Assembly: GCA_017856115.1 (NCBI GenBank)
Contig: JAFMFM010000016.1
Span: forward strand, 1 to 37,746
DNA: 37,746 nt
Origin: Actinomycetota bacterium
GTDB lineage: Bacteria > Actinomycetota > Acidimicrobiia > Acidimicrobiales > Ilumatobacteraceae
Direction: 5' to 3'
Positions 8,546-17,109 of this stretch are shown in pieces. How positions within the stretch are numbered: position 1 is the first letter of the stretch; each line of letters starts with the position of its first letter. Position numbers and translations under genes: made by a program. Below the pieces are notes generated by a model. It was not told the DNA's origin and did no database searches. It saw nothing but the letters and a program-made list of their open reading frames with translations.

Positions 8546-9157
8546 ATGCCCGAGCACGCGTCCGAGCCGGTCGGAGGATTCCGCTCCACCGCGACCTCGA
8601 CCGTTCACTCCTGGGCCCTGTGGTCGTTGGTTCGTGGCGAATTCACCGATCCCGATGGGGCGTCGTTCGTACGAAGCTTCGTCACCTCGCCCGGTGCCGT
8701 TGGGGTGGTGGCCCTGAATGCAATCGCGGGTGGTGCCGATGGTGCGGGTAGCGCCGACGTTATGGGGTACGAGGTGGTGCTGGTGCGTCAGTATCGGCCC
8801 GCACTCCACCGCTTGACGTTGGAGCTACCTGCGGGTATGCGCGACGTGGAGGGGGAGGAACCGTTGCTGACCGCACAACGTGAACTACGCGAAGAGGTCG
8901 GGCTCGAGGCCTCCCAGTGGACGCGGCTGGGTCGGCACGTTTCGGCACCAGGAATCTCCGATTCGCGAGTCGAGATCTTCTTGGCGCGAAACTTGCACGA
9001 GGTTGGTTTCAATCGTCATGGTCCCGAGGAGCGACACATGACCATCGAGCGTTTGGCGTTGGCGGATGCACTCGCAATGGTGACCGATGGACGAATCGAC
9101 GATGCAAAAACGGTGATCGGGTTGCTCCTGACTGAGCGCCTGTTGCGTACGGGCTGA
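8546..9157 (+). CDS. NUDIX hydrolase, ADP-ribose pyrophosphatase type
   Basis: 203 residues. Between residues 90 and 120 the NUDIX box is complete: PAGMRDVEGEE followed by REL-REEVGL, giving the metal-binding glutamates. The preceding VVLVRQYRP...LELPAG is characteristic of ADP-ribose/nucleoside-diphosphate-sugar pyrophosphatases. The Mycobacterium counterpart between pyrG and xerD (Rv1700) is an ADP-ribose pyrophosphatase, so this activity is the best guess. Eleven bases after pyrG and four before xerD, so very likely in one operon. Confidence 0.9.
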   Translation: MPEHASEPVGGFRSTATSTVHSWALWSLVRGEFTDPDGASFVRSFVTSPGAVGVVALNAIAGGADGAGSADVMGYEVVLVRQYRPALHRLTLELPAGMRDVEGEEPLLTAQRELREEVGLEASQWTRLGRHVSAPGISDSRVEIFLARNLHEVGFNRHGPEERHMTIERLALADALAMVTDGRIDDAKTVIGLLLTERLLRTG

Positions 9158-9161
9158 ACGT

Positions 9162-10076
9162 ATGTCGCTCGAGGCCGCCGAGCGGTTCCTCTCGTGGTTG
9201 CAGATCGAACAAGGTCGAGCCGGCAAGACCATCGAGGCGTATCGTCGCGATCTGCGTGACTACGACGAATGGCTCGTCGCCCGAGGGAAAACAACGCACA
9301 CCGCGGTGAGTGCGGACGTGGAAGCGTTCGTGCAGTATTTGCGCAAGCACGGTAGGGCACCGAGGTCGGTGGCCCGTCAATTTGCCGCGGTTCGTATGCT
9401 GCACAAGTTTCTCGTCGCGGAAGGAGACCGCCCCGACGACCCCGCAGCCCTGGTCGACGGCGTCAAGGTCCCGAGCGGTTTACCCCACCCATTGCACGAA
9501 GACGACGTGTCGCGACTGATTGCCGCCATAACCGGCGACGATTCGTTCTCTCGTCGCGACCGTGCGCTGGTGGAGTTCCTGTATGCCACCGGTGCGCGAA
9601 TCTCCGAAGCATGCGGCATGTCGATGGGAGACCTTGACATGGAGGACTCGCTGGTGCGCTTGATGGGCAAGGGAAACAAGGAGCGGATCGTGCCGTTCGG
9701 TGGTAGTGCGCACCGCGCACTGCGCGACTACCTGGACGAAGGTGGCCGTGGAATGCTGGTTCCGAAGCGATGGAAGGATCGCGACCATTCCGACGCCGTG
9801 TTCCTGGGGGTGCGCGGCACGCGACTGACGCGGCAGGCAGCGTTTCACATCGTTCGCAAGTATGCGGGATTGGCGGGAATCAAGGAGGACGTCTCACCGC
9901 ACACCCTGCGGCATTCGTGTGCGACGCACATGTTGGTGCATGGAGCAGACTTGCGCATCGTGCAGGAACTGCTGGGGCATGCCTCGGTGAGTACCACGCA
10001 GGTGTACACGAAGGTCGACGACGAGTTGCTGGTGAGCGTGTATCGGGAGTCGCACCCGCGGGCGATACGCCGATGA
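9162..10076 (+). CDS. xerD: tyrosine recombinase XerD
   Basis: 304 residues with an N-terminal SAM-like core-binding domain (1-100) and a C-terminal catalytic domain. All catalytic residues can be seen: Arg146 in TGARISEA, the Lys in GKGNKER (169-175), His247 and Arg250 in HTLRHS, His273 in LLGHAS and nucleophile Tyr282 in TTQVYTKV. With its conserved position between NUDIX and the scp genes it is the housekeeping chromosome dimer resolution recombinase rather than a mobile-element integrase. Its TGA overlaps the ATG of the HD-domain gene (ATGA). Confidence 0.93.
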   Translation: MSLEAAERFLSWLQIEQGRAGKTIEAYRRDLRDYDEWLVARGKTTHTAVSADVEAFVQYLRKHGRAPRSVARQFAAVRMLHKFLVAEGDRPDDPAALVDGVKVPSGLPHPLHEDDVSRLIAAITGDDSFSRRDRALVEFLYATGARISEACGMSMGDLDMEDSLVRLMGKGNKERIVPFGGSAHRALRDYLDEGGRGMLVPKRWKDRDHSDAVFLGVRGTRLTRQAAFHIVRKYAGLAGIKEDVSPHTLRHSCATHMLVHGADLRIVQELLGHASVSTTQVYTKVDDELLVSVYRESHPRAIRR

Positions 10077-10570
10077 ACGCACTACGAACACCGTGGCACT
10101 TGGTGAAGCGTTTGGTGGGGAGTGTCACTGCGACGGCGCTGACCCAGAGCGAACGTTGCGAAGTGGAATCGGTGTTGCTTGCAGCGGAGCACACATTGTT
10201 CCAACGACTCACGGTGGCGGATCAACGACACGCCCTGCACGTACTGCGCCGTTTCGACGCGTTCGCGACGGATGCGCCGGCGTTTGCGAGACGCGCGGCC
10301 CTGCTGCACGACATCGGCAAGATCGAGTCATCCCTCGGAACCGCAGGTCGTGTGGTTGCCACCGTGCTCGGCCCGCGAACCACGACGTTTCGCCGCTATC
10401 TCGAGCACGAGTCGCTAGGTGTGCAGTTGTTGCGTGCCGCGGGAAGTGACGCGCGCACCCTGGACCTGTTGCGGGTCGGAGCCGACGCACCGACGGCGGG
10501 GTCCGACGTGCCGACACCGGATTCGATCACGCAGTGGCGCGACGCGCTTCGGCGAGCCGACGCCGTGTAG
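10073..10570 (+). CDS. HD-domain protein translationally coupled to xerD
   Basis: 165 residues. The HD signature ALLHDIGKIES (about residues 79-89) and downstream FRRYLEHESLGVQLLRAAG match the HD phosphohydrolase superfamily; only the first histidines and the HD doublet are evident, so activity is uncertain. ATG 10073 overlaps the xerD stop by four bases, implying translational coupling. It ends six bases from the convergent trpS stop. Function is unknown. Confidence 0.75.
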   Translation: MNALRTPWHLVKRLVGSVTATALTQSERCEVESVLLAAEHTLFQRLTVADQRHALHVLRRFDAFATDAPAFARRAALLHDIGKIESSLGTAGRVVATVLGPRTTTFRRYLEHESLGVQLLRAAGSDARTLDLLRVGADAPTAGSDVPTPDSITQWRDALRRADAV

Positions 10571-10576
10571 CGACCG

Positions 10577-11563
10577 TTATCTCGGGAGCATGCCGATGGC
10601 TGCGTGAGCGCGTGCCAAGGTGGCTGCTGCCACCTGCTCCGCGCGGTCATCGCCGCGTCGCACGAGTCGTGCCAGTTCGCCACGGTCGTTCATGAGTTCG
10701 TGATAGCGGGAACGTATCGGGGCGAGCATCTCCACGACGGCCGCCCCGGTGGCGGCCTTCAAGGCACCATATTGCGAGAACTGCGCGGCCGCCGCCTCTG
10801 GTGTGGTGTTGGTGGCAGCGGCGAGAATCTCCAGCAAATTTGCGACGCCCGGCTTGTTGGCTCGGTCGTACACGACGTCGCTTCCGCTGTCCGTCACGGC
10901 TCGTTTGAACTTGCGTTCGATGGCGGCTGGTTCGTCCAATAAGTAGACGATTCCGCTGTCGCCGCTCGTCGACTTGGACATCTTGTTGTCCGGGTTCTGC
11001 AGGTCCATCACGCGTGCTCCGGCCTTGGGCGTGACGGCCTTCGGTAATACGAAGGTGTCGCCGAATCGGTGGTTGAAGCGAATCGCGATATCGCGCGTGA
11101 TCTCGATGTGTTGACGCTGGTCGTCACCAACCGGCACCTCGTGCGCGTCGTACAACAGGATGTCCGCTGCTTGCAGAGCAGGGTAGGTGAAGAGACCGGC
11201 GGAGACGAAGTCGGCCTCGCGTCTGGCTGCCTTGTCCTTGAATTGGGTCATGCGGCTCAGTTCGCCGTACGACACCGTGCATTCCATGATCCATGCGAGT
11301 TGCGAATGCTGGGGCAGGTGACTTTGCACGAAAACCGTCGCAACATCGGGGTCGAGACCCACCGCAAAGAGCATGGCCGCCAACGACAAGGTGTTCTCGC
11401 CCAGAACGTTCGGTGTCTCGGTGACGGTGAGCGCGTGCAAGTCGACGATGCCGTGAAACACGTCGTTTTCATGCTGGCCACCGACCCAGTTGCGCAGGGC
11501 GCCGAGGTAGTTACCGAGATGCACCTCGCCCGTCGGTTGTATGCACGACAGGACACGAGCCAC
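10577..11563 (-). CDS. trpS: tryptophan-tRNA ligase
   Basis: 328 residues, typical bacterial TrpRS. Class I motifs: the HIGH-equivalent HLGN at residues 15-18 within QPTGEVHLGNYLGA and KMSKS at 194-198. The specificity region GDDQRQHIEITRDIA and FKDKAARREA are typical. GTG 11563 is the start: the family begins with R-V-L-S-G/C-I-Q-P-T-G, and TAACTT (11570-11575) lies six bases upstream, indicating a leaderless mRNA. Divergent from scpA over a 41-bp gap. Confidence 0.96.
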   Translation of the reverse strand: MARVLSCIQPTGEVHLGNYLGALRNWVGGQHENDVFHGIVDLHALTVTETPNVLGENTLSLAAMLFAVGLDPDVATVFVQSHLPQHSQLAWIMECTVSYGELSRMTQFKDKAARREADFVSAGLFTYPALQAADILLYDAHEVPVGDDQRQHIEITRDIAIRFNHRFGDTFVLPKAVTPKAGARVMDLQNPDNKMSKSTSGDSGIVYLLDEPAAIERKFKRAVTDSGSDVVYDRANKPGVANLLEILAAATNTTPEAAAAQFSQYGALKAATGAAVVEMLAPIRSRYHELMNDRGELARLVRRGDDRAEQVAAATLARAHAAIGMLPR

Positions 11564-11604
11564 AATCCCAAGTTACTCGCGCGCGCGGCGGTACTCTCGT
11601 ACGA
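11564..11604. promoter_or_regulatory. divergent leaderless promoters between trpS and scpA
   Basis: The gap carries a minus-strand TAACTT (11575-11570) six bases before the trpS GTG and a plus-strand TACTCT (11592-11597) seven bases before the scpA ATG. The -10 elements are 16 bp apart, separated by an alternating CG-rich run, and neither start has a Shine-Dalgarno sequence. Confidence 0.55.
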
Positions 11605-12378
11605 ATGCCGTACGCGGTGTCCACGCCCGTCTTCGAGGGTCCCTTCGACCTGCTCTTGCACTTGATCCTGCAGGAGGAAGTGGACATCCACGAGGTGTCA
11701 CTCAGTCGGATCGTGGAGGCGTACCTTGCCGAACTGGAGAGGATGAAGTCGCTCGATCTGGAGGTGGCGACGGAGTTCGTCCTGATCGCCGCAACCCTCA
11801 TCGATCTGAAGACACGCCGATTGCTACCAACCGGAGACGACGGCGATCTCGACGAGGAACTGGCGCTCTGGGAGGAGCGAGACATCCTGCTGGCTCGTCT
11901 CTTGGACTGCAAGACCTTCAAGGACGTTGCCACGGTGATGCACGATTTGATCGAGCGCGCCGAACTCTCCCAGCCGCGCCTGGCGGGGCCCGATGAGCGG
12001 TTCGAAACGCTAATGCCCGACTTGTTGGAGGGCGTGACACCCCTTCGACTGCAACGGGCATTCTTTCGTGCGACCGAACCAAAGGCCCCGGTGTCGATCG
12101 ACCTCTTCCATGTGGCTCCGATTCGAGCCAGCGTGGCCGACGCCCTGGAGGAACTCCTCGGAATCCTCCCGACAAGTGGACCCACCTCGTTTCGCACGTT
12201 GATTGCGGGAATCACCGATCGCATCGAAGTGGTGGTGCGATTCCTCGCGCTCCTCGAGCTCTTCAAGCAGGGTCGAGTGGACTTGGTGCAGGCGGAACGA
12301 TTCGGTGACATTGCGGTGGTGTGGAATCCCGACGCAATCGACGAGGAACTGGGCGCAATCGACAATTATGACGGGTGA
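11605..12378 (+). CDS. scpA: segregation and condensation protein A (kleisin)
   Basis: 257 residues. The N-terminal FEGPFDLLLHLILQEEVDI block and the EFVLIAATLIDLKTRRLLP helix are diagnostic of ScpA, the kleisin subunit of the bacterial SMC-ScpAB complex that organises origin regions. The C-terminal winged-helix region (VVVRFLALLELFKQGRVDLVQ) contacts the SMC head. Likely leaderless from TACTCT seven bases upstream. scpB follows after ten bases. Confidence 0.95.
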   Translation: MPYAVSTPVFEGPFDLLLHLILQEEVDIHEVSLSRIVEAYLAELERMKSLDLEVATEFVLIAATLIDLKTRRLLPTGDDGDLDEELALWEERDILLARLLDCKTFKDVATVMHDLIERAELSQPRLAGPDERFETLMPDLLEGVTPLRLQRAFFRATEPKAPVSIDLFHVAPIRASVADALEELLGILPTSGPTSFRTLIAGITDRIEVVVRFLALLELFKQGRVDLVQAERFGDIAVVWNPDAIDEELGAIDNYDG

Positions 12379-12388
12379 GGAGTAGACG

Positions 12389-12988
12389 ATGGCACGAGTT
12401 ACCGAGGGCGATCTGAATCCCGACGTTGTGAAGGCGCTGGAGGCGATCTTGCTCGTGGCGGTGGAGCCGGTCACCGTCAAGTTGCTGGCACAGGTGCTGG
12501 AGCAGCCCACGTCGGTGGTGGAAGTGCTGTGCAATCGTCTGGCAGCGACGTACGACGAAGCCGGACACGGCTTCCAATTGGTGCGGGTGGCGGGTGGATA
12601 CCGACTGCAAAGTCGCCCCGAAGTATCACCGTACGTGGAGCGATTCATCCTCGATGGTCAGCAGGCTCGTATCTCCTCGGCGGCGCTCGAGACACTGGCG
12701 ATCATCGCCTACAAGCAACCGATCTCGCGTACGCAGATTTCCGCCATTCGTGGCGTCGACCCGGAGTCGGTCATACGCACGTTGCAAGCCCGTGGATACA
12801 TCACCGAGATCGCCCGTGACGATGGGCCGGGTTTGGCGGTGATGTACGGAACGACGCCACTCTTCTTGGAACGTCTGGGTATCAACTCACTCGAGGACCT
12901 TCCACCGATCAGTGATTTCGTTCCGGACGCCGGAGTGGTGGAGGCGCTCGAGGCTGGTCTGCGCGTGGTGCCCGACACCACGACGTGA
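12389..12988 (+). CDS. scpB: segregation and condensation protein B
   Basis: 199 residues with two winged-helix domains. LEAILLVAVEPVTVKLLAQVL at the N-terminus and the strongly conserved ALETLAIIAYKQPISRTQI followed by IRGVD and GYITEI define ScpB, which dimerises and binds the ScpA middle region. ATG 12389 has a GAGGAG Shine-Dalgarno at 12377-12382 overlapping the scpA stop. The TGA overlaps the next GTG (GTGA). Confidence 0.95.
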   Translation: MARVTEGDLNPDVVKALEAILLVAVEPVTVKLLAQVLEQPTSVVEVLCNRLAATYDEAGHGFQLVRVAGGYRLQSRPEVSPYVERFILDGQQARISSAALETLAIIAYKQPISRTQISAIRGVDPESVIRTLQARGYITEIARDDGPGLAVMYGTTPLFLERLGINSLEDLPPISDFVPDAGVVEALEAGLRVVPDTTT

Positions 12989-13710
12989 CCGCTCCCGTCG
13001 AACATTCCGGGGAGCGGCTGCAGAAGGTTCTCGCACAACGCGGTTTCGGAAGCCGTCGCGTGTGCGAGGAGATCATTTCCGCGGGACGCGTCACCGTGAA
13101 CGGCGAGGTCGCCGTGTTGGGGCGCCGAGTGGACATCGACGTCGACACGGTTGCAGTCGACGGGAATCCCGTCGGAGTTCGGCCCGACCTCGTGTACTAC
13201 CTGTTGCACAAGCCGTACAACGTCATCACCACGGCCAAGGACACCCATGACCGAGTCACGGTGGTCGACCTGGTCCCCGCGGAGCCACGGGTGCATCCGG
13301 TTGGGCGACTGGACCTGGATTCCGAAGGTCTCATCGTGCTCACCAACGACGGCGAGTTGACGCACCATCTCACGCACCCACGGTTCGGCGTCGAAAAGGA
13401 GTACCTGGTGCACGTGCGGTGCGGTGAAGGCGGAGTGCCCGAGTCGGCACTCAACAAACTCCGCAATGGCGTGACACTCGAAGACGGTGTCACATCGCCG
13501 GCGAAGGTGGGACAAGTGCAGCCCGGAGTGTTGCGAATCGTCATTCACGAAGGCCGACATCGACAGGTGCGACGCATGTGCGATGCAGTGGGGCACGAGG
13601 TGAACCGACTGGTTCGAACTCGAATCGGTCCGATCGTCGACATCGGTCTGAAGCCGGGTGAGTGGCGCCATCTCACCACGCAGGAAGTTCGCGCACTCAG
13701 CGAACGTTGA
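12985..13710 (+). CDS. rluB: RsuA/RluB-family rRNA pseudouridine synthase
   Basis: 241 residues. An N-terminal S4 domain (RLQKVLAQRGFGSRRVCEEII) is followed by the catalytic block VGRLDLDSEGLIVLTNDGEL with the catalytic Asp in RLDLD, then KEYLVHV and EGRHRQVRRMCDAVGH. This is the RsuA/RluB/RluE/RluF family; by gene context (scpA-scpB-rluB) it most likely modifies 23S rRNA near position 2605. GTG start overlaps the scpB stop by four bases. Confidence 0.92.
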   Translation: MTAPVEHSGERLQKVLAQRGFGSRRVCEEIISAGRVTVNGEVAVLGRRVDIDVDTVAVDGNPVGVRPDLVYYLLHKPYNVITTAKDTHDRVTVVDLVPAEPRVHPVGRLDLDSEGLIVLTNDGELTHHLTHPRFGVEKEYLVHVRCGEGGVPESALNKLRNGVTLEDGVTSPAKVGQVQPGVLRIVIHEGRHRQVRRMCDAVGHEVNRLVRTRIGPIVDIGLKPGEWRHLTTQEVRALSER

Positions 13711-13760
13711 TTCGCAACGCCGTGAGTTCCAGGGCATCATCCGCCGTACGCTGAAGAGCC

Positions 13761-14819
13761 GTGACACGACGCGCAAACGTGCTGGGAATGGGTCTGATCG
13801 GTGGATCCGTTGCGGCGGCGCTGCGCGGGAGCGGATGGCACGTGACCGGTTCCGACGGTGACTCCGACCACGAACGTGAAGCACTGGCGCTCGGCCTGGT
13901 CGACGCAGTGGGGGTCGACGCGGCTGCCGACGTGTCGTTCGTGGCTACTCCGGTGTCCCACGTTGCCGACGGGGTGCGTCGGATGCTCGTGGAAACCTCG
14001 GGTGTGGTCAGCGATGTTGGTTCGGTGAAGGCGCCTATCGTGCGCGCGATCTCCGATCCTCGTTTCATCGGAGGACACCCGATGGCCGGTAGCGAGCTCC
14101 AGGGTCTCGAGGGGGCCGACGCCGACATGTTTCGTGGTGCCGTTTGGGTGTTGACACCAAGCACCACGACGAGTGACGCCGCGTTCCAGTTGGTGGCCGA
14201 CCTCGTGCGACAGATAGGGGGAGACGTGCTCGCACTGCCCGCCGAGCGACACGACCAATTGGTGGCGGTCACCAGTCATCTACCGCACCTGGCGGCTGCA
14301 ACCTTGCTCACACTCGCACGATCCCGCGCCGACGATCATGCTGCGGTGATGCGACTCGCAGCAGGTGGATTCCGCGACATGACACGTGTGGCCAGTGGAC
14401 ATCCGGCGATCTGGTTGGACATTTGTCGGGAGAACCAGCCGGCAATAATCGAGGCACTCGATGCACTGATCGGTGGACTGTCCGAAATGCGAACGATCGT
14501 CAGTGGAAATGACGCGGACGGGTTGCTGCGACGATTGAACGATGCGCGCTCGGTTCGCGCCAATCTGCCCGGACGCGTGCGCGAGCTCACCGACGTGAGC
14601 GAAGTGCGCATCCCCATTCCCGACCGGGCAGGCGCGGCAGCGGAGGTGTTCACCCTGGCTGCAGAACTCGGCGTGAACACCGCCAACTTCGAAGTGGTGC
14701 ACTCCGTCGAGGGTGACCGCGGTGTTCTGGTCATGGTGGTCGATGCGACGTCGGTCGATGTGTTCCGTGGTGGCCTCATTGCGCGAGGGTTCAAACCTGC
14801 AGTCACCCGGAACGGGTAG
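13761..14819 (+). CDS. tyrA: prephenate dehydrogenase with C-terminal ACT-like domain
   Basis: 352 residues. Rossmann NAD(P) motif VLGMGLIGGSVAAAL at the N-terminus, the GHPMAGSE block with a catalytic His, and a helical dimerisation domain (SHLPHLAAATLL). From about residue 280, IPDRAGAAAEVFTLAAELGVN-NFEVVHS resembles an ACT regulatory domain, suggesting tyrosine feedback. It converts prephenate to 4-hydroxyphenylpyruvate. GTG 13761 has TACGCT (13747-13752) eight bases upstream, so a leaderless start is likely. aroA follows after four bases. Confidence 0.92.
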   Translation: MTRRANVLGMGLIGGSVAAALRGSGWHVTGSDGDSDHEREALALGLVDAVGVDAAADVSFVATPVSHVADGVRRMLVETSGVVSDVGSVKAPIVRAISDPRFIGGHPMAGSELQGLEGADADMFRGAVWVLTPSTTTSDAAFQLVADLVRQIGGDVLALPAERHDQLVAVTSHLPHLAAATLLTLARSRADDHAAVMRLAAGGFRDMTRVASGHPAIWLDICRENQPAIIEALDALIGGLSEMRTIVSGNDADGLLRRLNDARSVRANLPGRVRELTDVSEVRIPIPDRAGAAAEVFTLAAELGVNTANFEVVHSVEGDRGVLVMVVDATSVDVFRGGLIARGFKPAVTRNG

Positions 14820-14823
14820 CAAC

Positions 14824-16116
14824 GTGGCGGCACGAGCGTTCCCTCGGGTGGTCGGGCCGCTGCACGGCGAAGTGCGTGTGCCGGGATCGAAGTCGGTCAG
14901 CAATCGCGCCCTCGTGTGTGCGGCATTGGCGAACGGACCGTGCGCGGTGAGTGGCCTCGCCGAGGGCGACGACACCGCCCGAATGGTCGCCGGTTTGGCA
15001 ACCTTGGGAGCCGAGATCGACGTCGCCGGAACCACGGCCCGGGTCGGGAGCGCAATCGAACGAAGCGGCAGTCGGGCAATCACGCTCGACGCCGGTCTTG
15101 CCGGAACGACCTCCCGGTTCCTCACTGCGGTAGCGGCACTGTGCGAATACGAGACCACCGTGACCGGGGCCGAAGCACTGCTGCGTCGACCGATGGGCGA
15201 GTTGCATCGGCTCCTGCGGGAAATGGGCGTCGTGGTGACGAGCCAGAACGACGGTCGTCTGCCCGTGACGGTTTCACGAGGGACGTCCAACCCGACGGGC
15301 GAGCGCGTCCTGGAGGCGCGAGGTGACGTGTCGAGTCAATTCGTCTCCGCCGTGATGATGATTGCGCCGTTGAGCGGCGGTATCCGGTTGCGCCTGTCGG
15401 GGCCGGTGGTGAGCGCCGGGTATCTCGATATGACTGCCGACGTGATGCATGCGTTCGGAGCGTCGGTGCGTGTGCGACGTGAGTCCTCGGGTACCACTGT
15501 GTGGGTGGATGCGGGTGATTACCGGGCCACCACGTTCGTGGTGGATGCCGATTGGTCGTCGTCAAGTTATCCGTTCGCAGCGATCGGACTCGTGGGGGGA
15601 GAGGTGCTGGTGCCCCACTTGCGAACATCGTCGTCGCAGCCCGAGGTGGCGTTCGCCGGTGTCTTGGAGCGGATGGGGTGCACGGTGCAAGCCGATGAAT
15701 CGGGGGTGCGAGTGTCCCGTGATCCCGACCGTCGACTCTGCGGTGTCGATGTCGACATGGCGGAGATCAGCGATCTGGTTCCCACGTTGGCGGTGCTCGG
15801 AGCATGCGCCGAGGGCACCACGCGCATTCGTGGGGTTGGGTTCATTCGGGCCAAGGAGAGCGATCGTCTCGGGGATCTGGCATCGGAGCTGCGAAAGTGT
15901 GGCGTGGATGTGAGCGTCGCGGACGACGGACTCGATGTGCGTGGTGGCTCGTTGCAGGCCGCGTCGATCGAGCCACACCACGACCACCGTTTGGCGATGT
16001 CGCTGGCATTGCTCGGCATGTGTCGGGATGGAATCGAGGTGCGCGACCCTGACGTGGTGTCGAAATCGTGGCCGTCATTCTGGACGTCGATGCAAAGCGG
16101 GTTGGGGATCGGCTGA
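14824..16116 (+). CDS. aroA: 3-phosphoshikimate 1-carboxyvinyltransferase (EPSP synthase)
   Basis: 430 residues, the standard length. VRVPGSKSVSNRALVCAALA binds shikimate-3-phosphate, AGLAGTTSRF is the family's PEP-site loop, LRRPMGELHRLL and DMAEISDLVPTLAVLGACA contain catalytic acidic residues, and IRAKESDRL plus HHDHRLAMSLAL close the C-terminal domain. GTG 14824 is chosen because it is four bases beyond tyrA and gives the normal N-terminus; a longer reading would run back through the end of tyrA. Shikimate pathway, cotranscribed with tyrA. Confidence 0.95.
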   Translation: MAARAFPRVVGPLHGEVRVPGSKSVSNRALVCAALANGPCAVSGLAEGDDTARMVAGLATLGAEIDVAGTTARVGSAIERSGSRAITLDAGLAGTTSRFLTAVAALCEYETTVTGAEALLRRPMGELHRLLREMGVVVTSQNDGRLPVTVSRGTSNPTGERVLEARGDVSSQFVSAVMMIAPLSGGIRLRLSGPVVSAGYLDMTADVMHAFGASVRVRRESSGTTVWVDAGDYRATTFVVDADWSSSSYPFAAIGLVGGEVLVPHLRTSSSQPEVAFAGVLERMGCTVQADESGVRVSRDPDRRLCGVDVDMAEISDLVPTLAVLGACAEGTTRIRGVGFIRAKESDRLGDLASELRKCGVDVSVADDGLDVRGGSLQAASIEPHHDHRLAMSLALLGMCRDGIEVRDPDVVSKSWPSFWTSMQSGLGIG

Positions 16117-16134
16117 CGGCGCAACGTCGGGTGA

Positions 16135-17034
16135 CTACATCCGCGAGATGTCGAGGATGCGCCGCCTTGGGGCGAACTTGGGTGCGGTCATTCCGCACCG
16201 TTCGAGCATCCGCACCACCTGCCACCGCTGCCCTGCATACGGCGCAAGTGTGGCCAACATCTCTTCGTCGGTACCGCGCGGCGTTCCGGTGAGGGCCCAT
16301 GCCACGGTGTTCTTCACGTGGAAATCCCCGACGGGAAGGGCGTCGAGATCGCCGTGCGACACCCCGACGGCAACGGCGGCGGTCCACTCGCCGATACCCG
16401 GCAGTTGCATGAGCGAACGTCGGGCATCGGCGCCCGCGAGCTCCACCGATTGTTGGACGTATCTCCAATGGCGAGCAACACTCCTCAGGGCGCGGGCGCG
16501 TTGTGCTTCGATGCCGAGGCCGTGCAGTTCCCACGAAGGAATCGAGAGGAGTCGCTCGGGTGTCGGCGGAAGGAGGAGCGAGAGTGGCCCCGGTGCCGGC
16601 TCGCCGTAGCGCCGACACAGGAGGTTCCACTGTTTGAACGCCTGCAGCGCGGTGATTCGCTGCCCCAGGATGGCAGGCAGCAGTTCGTGGTACGGGGTGT
16701 CGGTTGCGGGCAGGTGCAGTGTGCCGACCGTACGCAGCGCCGTGTCGACCGCACGGTGATGGCTACGAACCACCGGTGCGTCGGTCGAGCGAGCCGTCAA
16801 TCGGTGGTGTCGTGCCCCGAGCCACTCGCCACCGTCGCCCCACGTACGAACCTCGTGATTCCCGTCGGGATGAACGTGGATGGCGATGGCTCCCGGACCG
16901 TCCGGGGTGAGAGTGGCTCGCTCGATGTGCGCGCTCGAACCACCGGGAGTTGCGCCCATGGAGACGCGTGTGGTGGGGTCGTGGAAACCGTTTCGAAGAA
17001 GGGCGAGGTCGTAGGTGTGATGAGCGATACCCAC
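16135..17034 (-). CDS. AlkA-like DNA-3-methyladenine glycosylase II (HhH-GPD superfamily)
   Basis: 299 residues. The C-terminal two thirds hold a helix-hairpin-helix and GPD segment, LMQLPGIGEWTAAVAVGV, with the conserved acidic residue in VGDFHVKNTVAWAL. ILGQRITALQAF corresponds to the AlkA 'ILGQQvs...A' helix. Such enzymes excise alkylated bases in base excision repair. The first 100 residues form a poorly conserved domain that may correspond to the AlkA N-terminal fold. The start is uncertain; GTG 17034 is the most upstream standard start in frame. Convergent with aroA, 18 bp apart. Confidence 0.8.
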   Translation of the reverse strand: MGIAHHTYDLALLRNGFHDPTTRVSMGATPGGSSAHIERATLTPDGPGAIAIHVHPDGNHEVRTWGDGGEWLGARHHRLTARSTDAPVVRSHHRAVDTALRTVGTLHLPATDTPYHELLPAILGQRITALQAFKQWNLLCRRYGEPAPGPLSLLLPPTPERLLSIPSWELHGLGIEAQRARALRSVARHWRYVQQSVELAGADARRSLMQLPGIGEWTAAVAVGVSHGDLDALPVGDFHVKNTVAWALTGTPRGTDEEMLATLAPYAGQRWQVVRMLERCGMTAPKFAPRRRILDISRM

Positions 17035-17076
17035 GACGGTAGGCGGGCGGTGCCACGCGGCGACGGCACCGAGTAC

Positions 17077-17104
17077 TAGATTCTTCGCATCGCACCACGG
17101 GGGA
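17077..17104 (+). promoter_or_regulatory. promoter and Shine-Dalgarno of the phosphoribosyltransferase gene
   Basis: TAGATT (17077-17082) is a candidate -10, giving a leader of about 20 nt that ends with GGGGGA (17099-17104), five bases before GTG 17110. This is one of the few clear Shine-Dalgarno-led transcripts among the gene starts here. Confidence 0.5.
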
Positions 17105-17109
17105 GAGTC

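Noticed and set aside
9162-10076. xerD as a phage or island integrase
   Set aside because: Its position and sequence match the housekeeping recombinase, no attachment repeats or cargo were seen, and the tRNA-Pro is 16 kb away.
12709-13884. Long minus-strand frame opposite scpB, the pseudouridine synthase and tyrA
   Set aside because: It spans three good plus-strand genes and shows no domain.
14713-14823. Extended N-terminus of aroA starting inside tyrA
   Set aside because: The added residues are a frame-shifted reading of tyrA; GTG 14824 gives the normal N-terminus.
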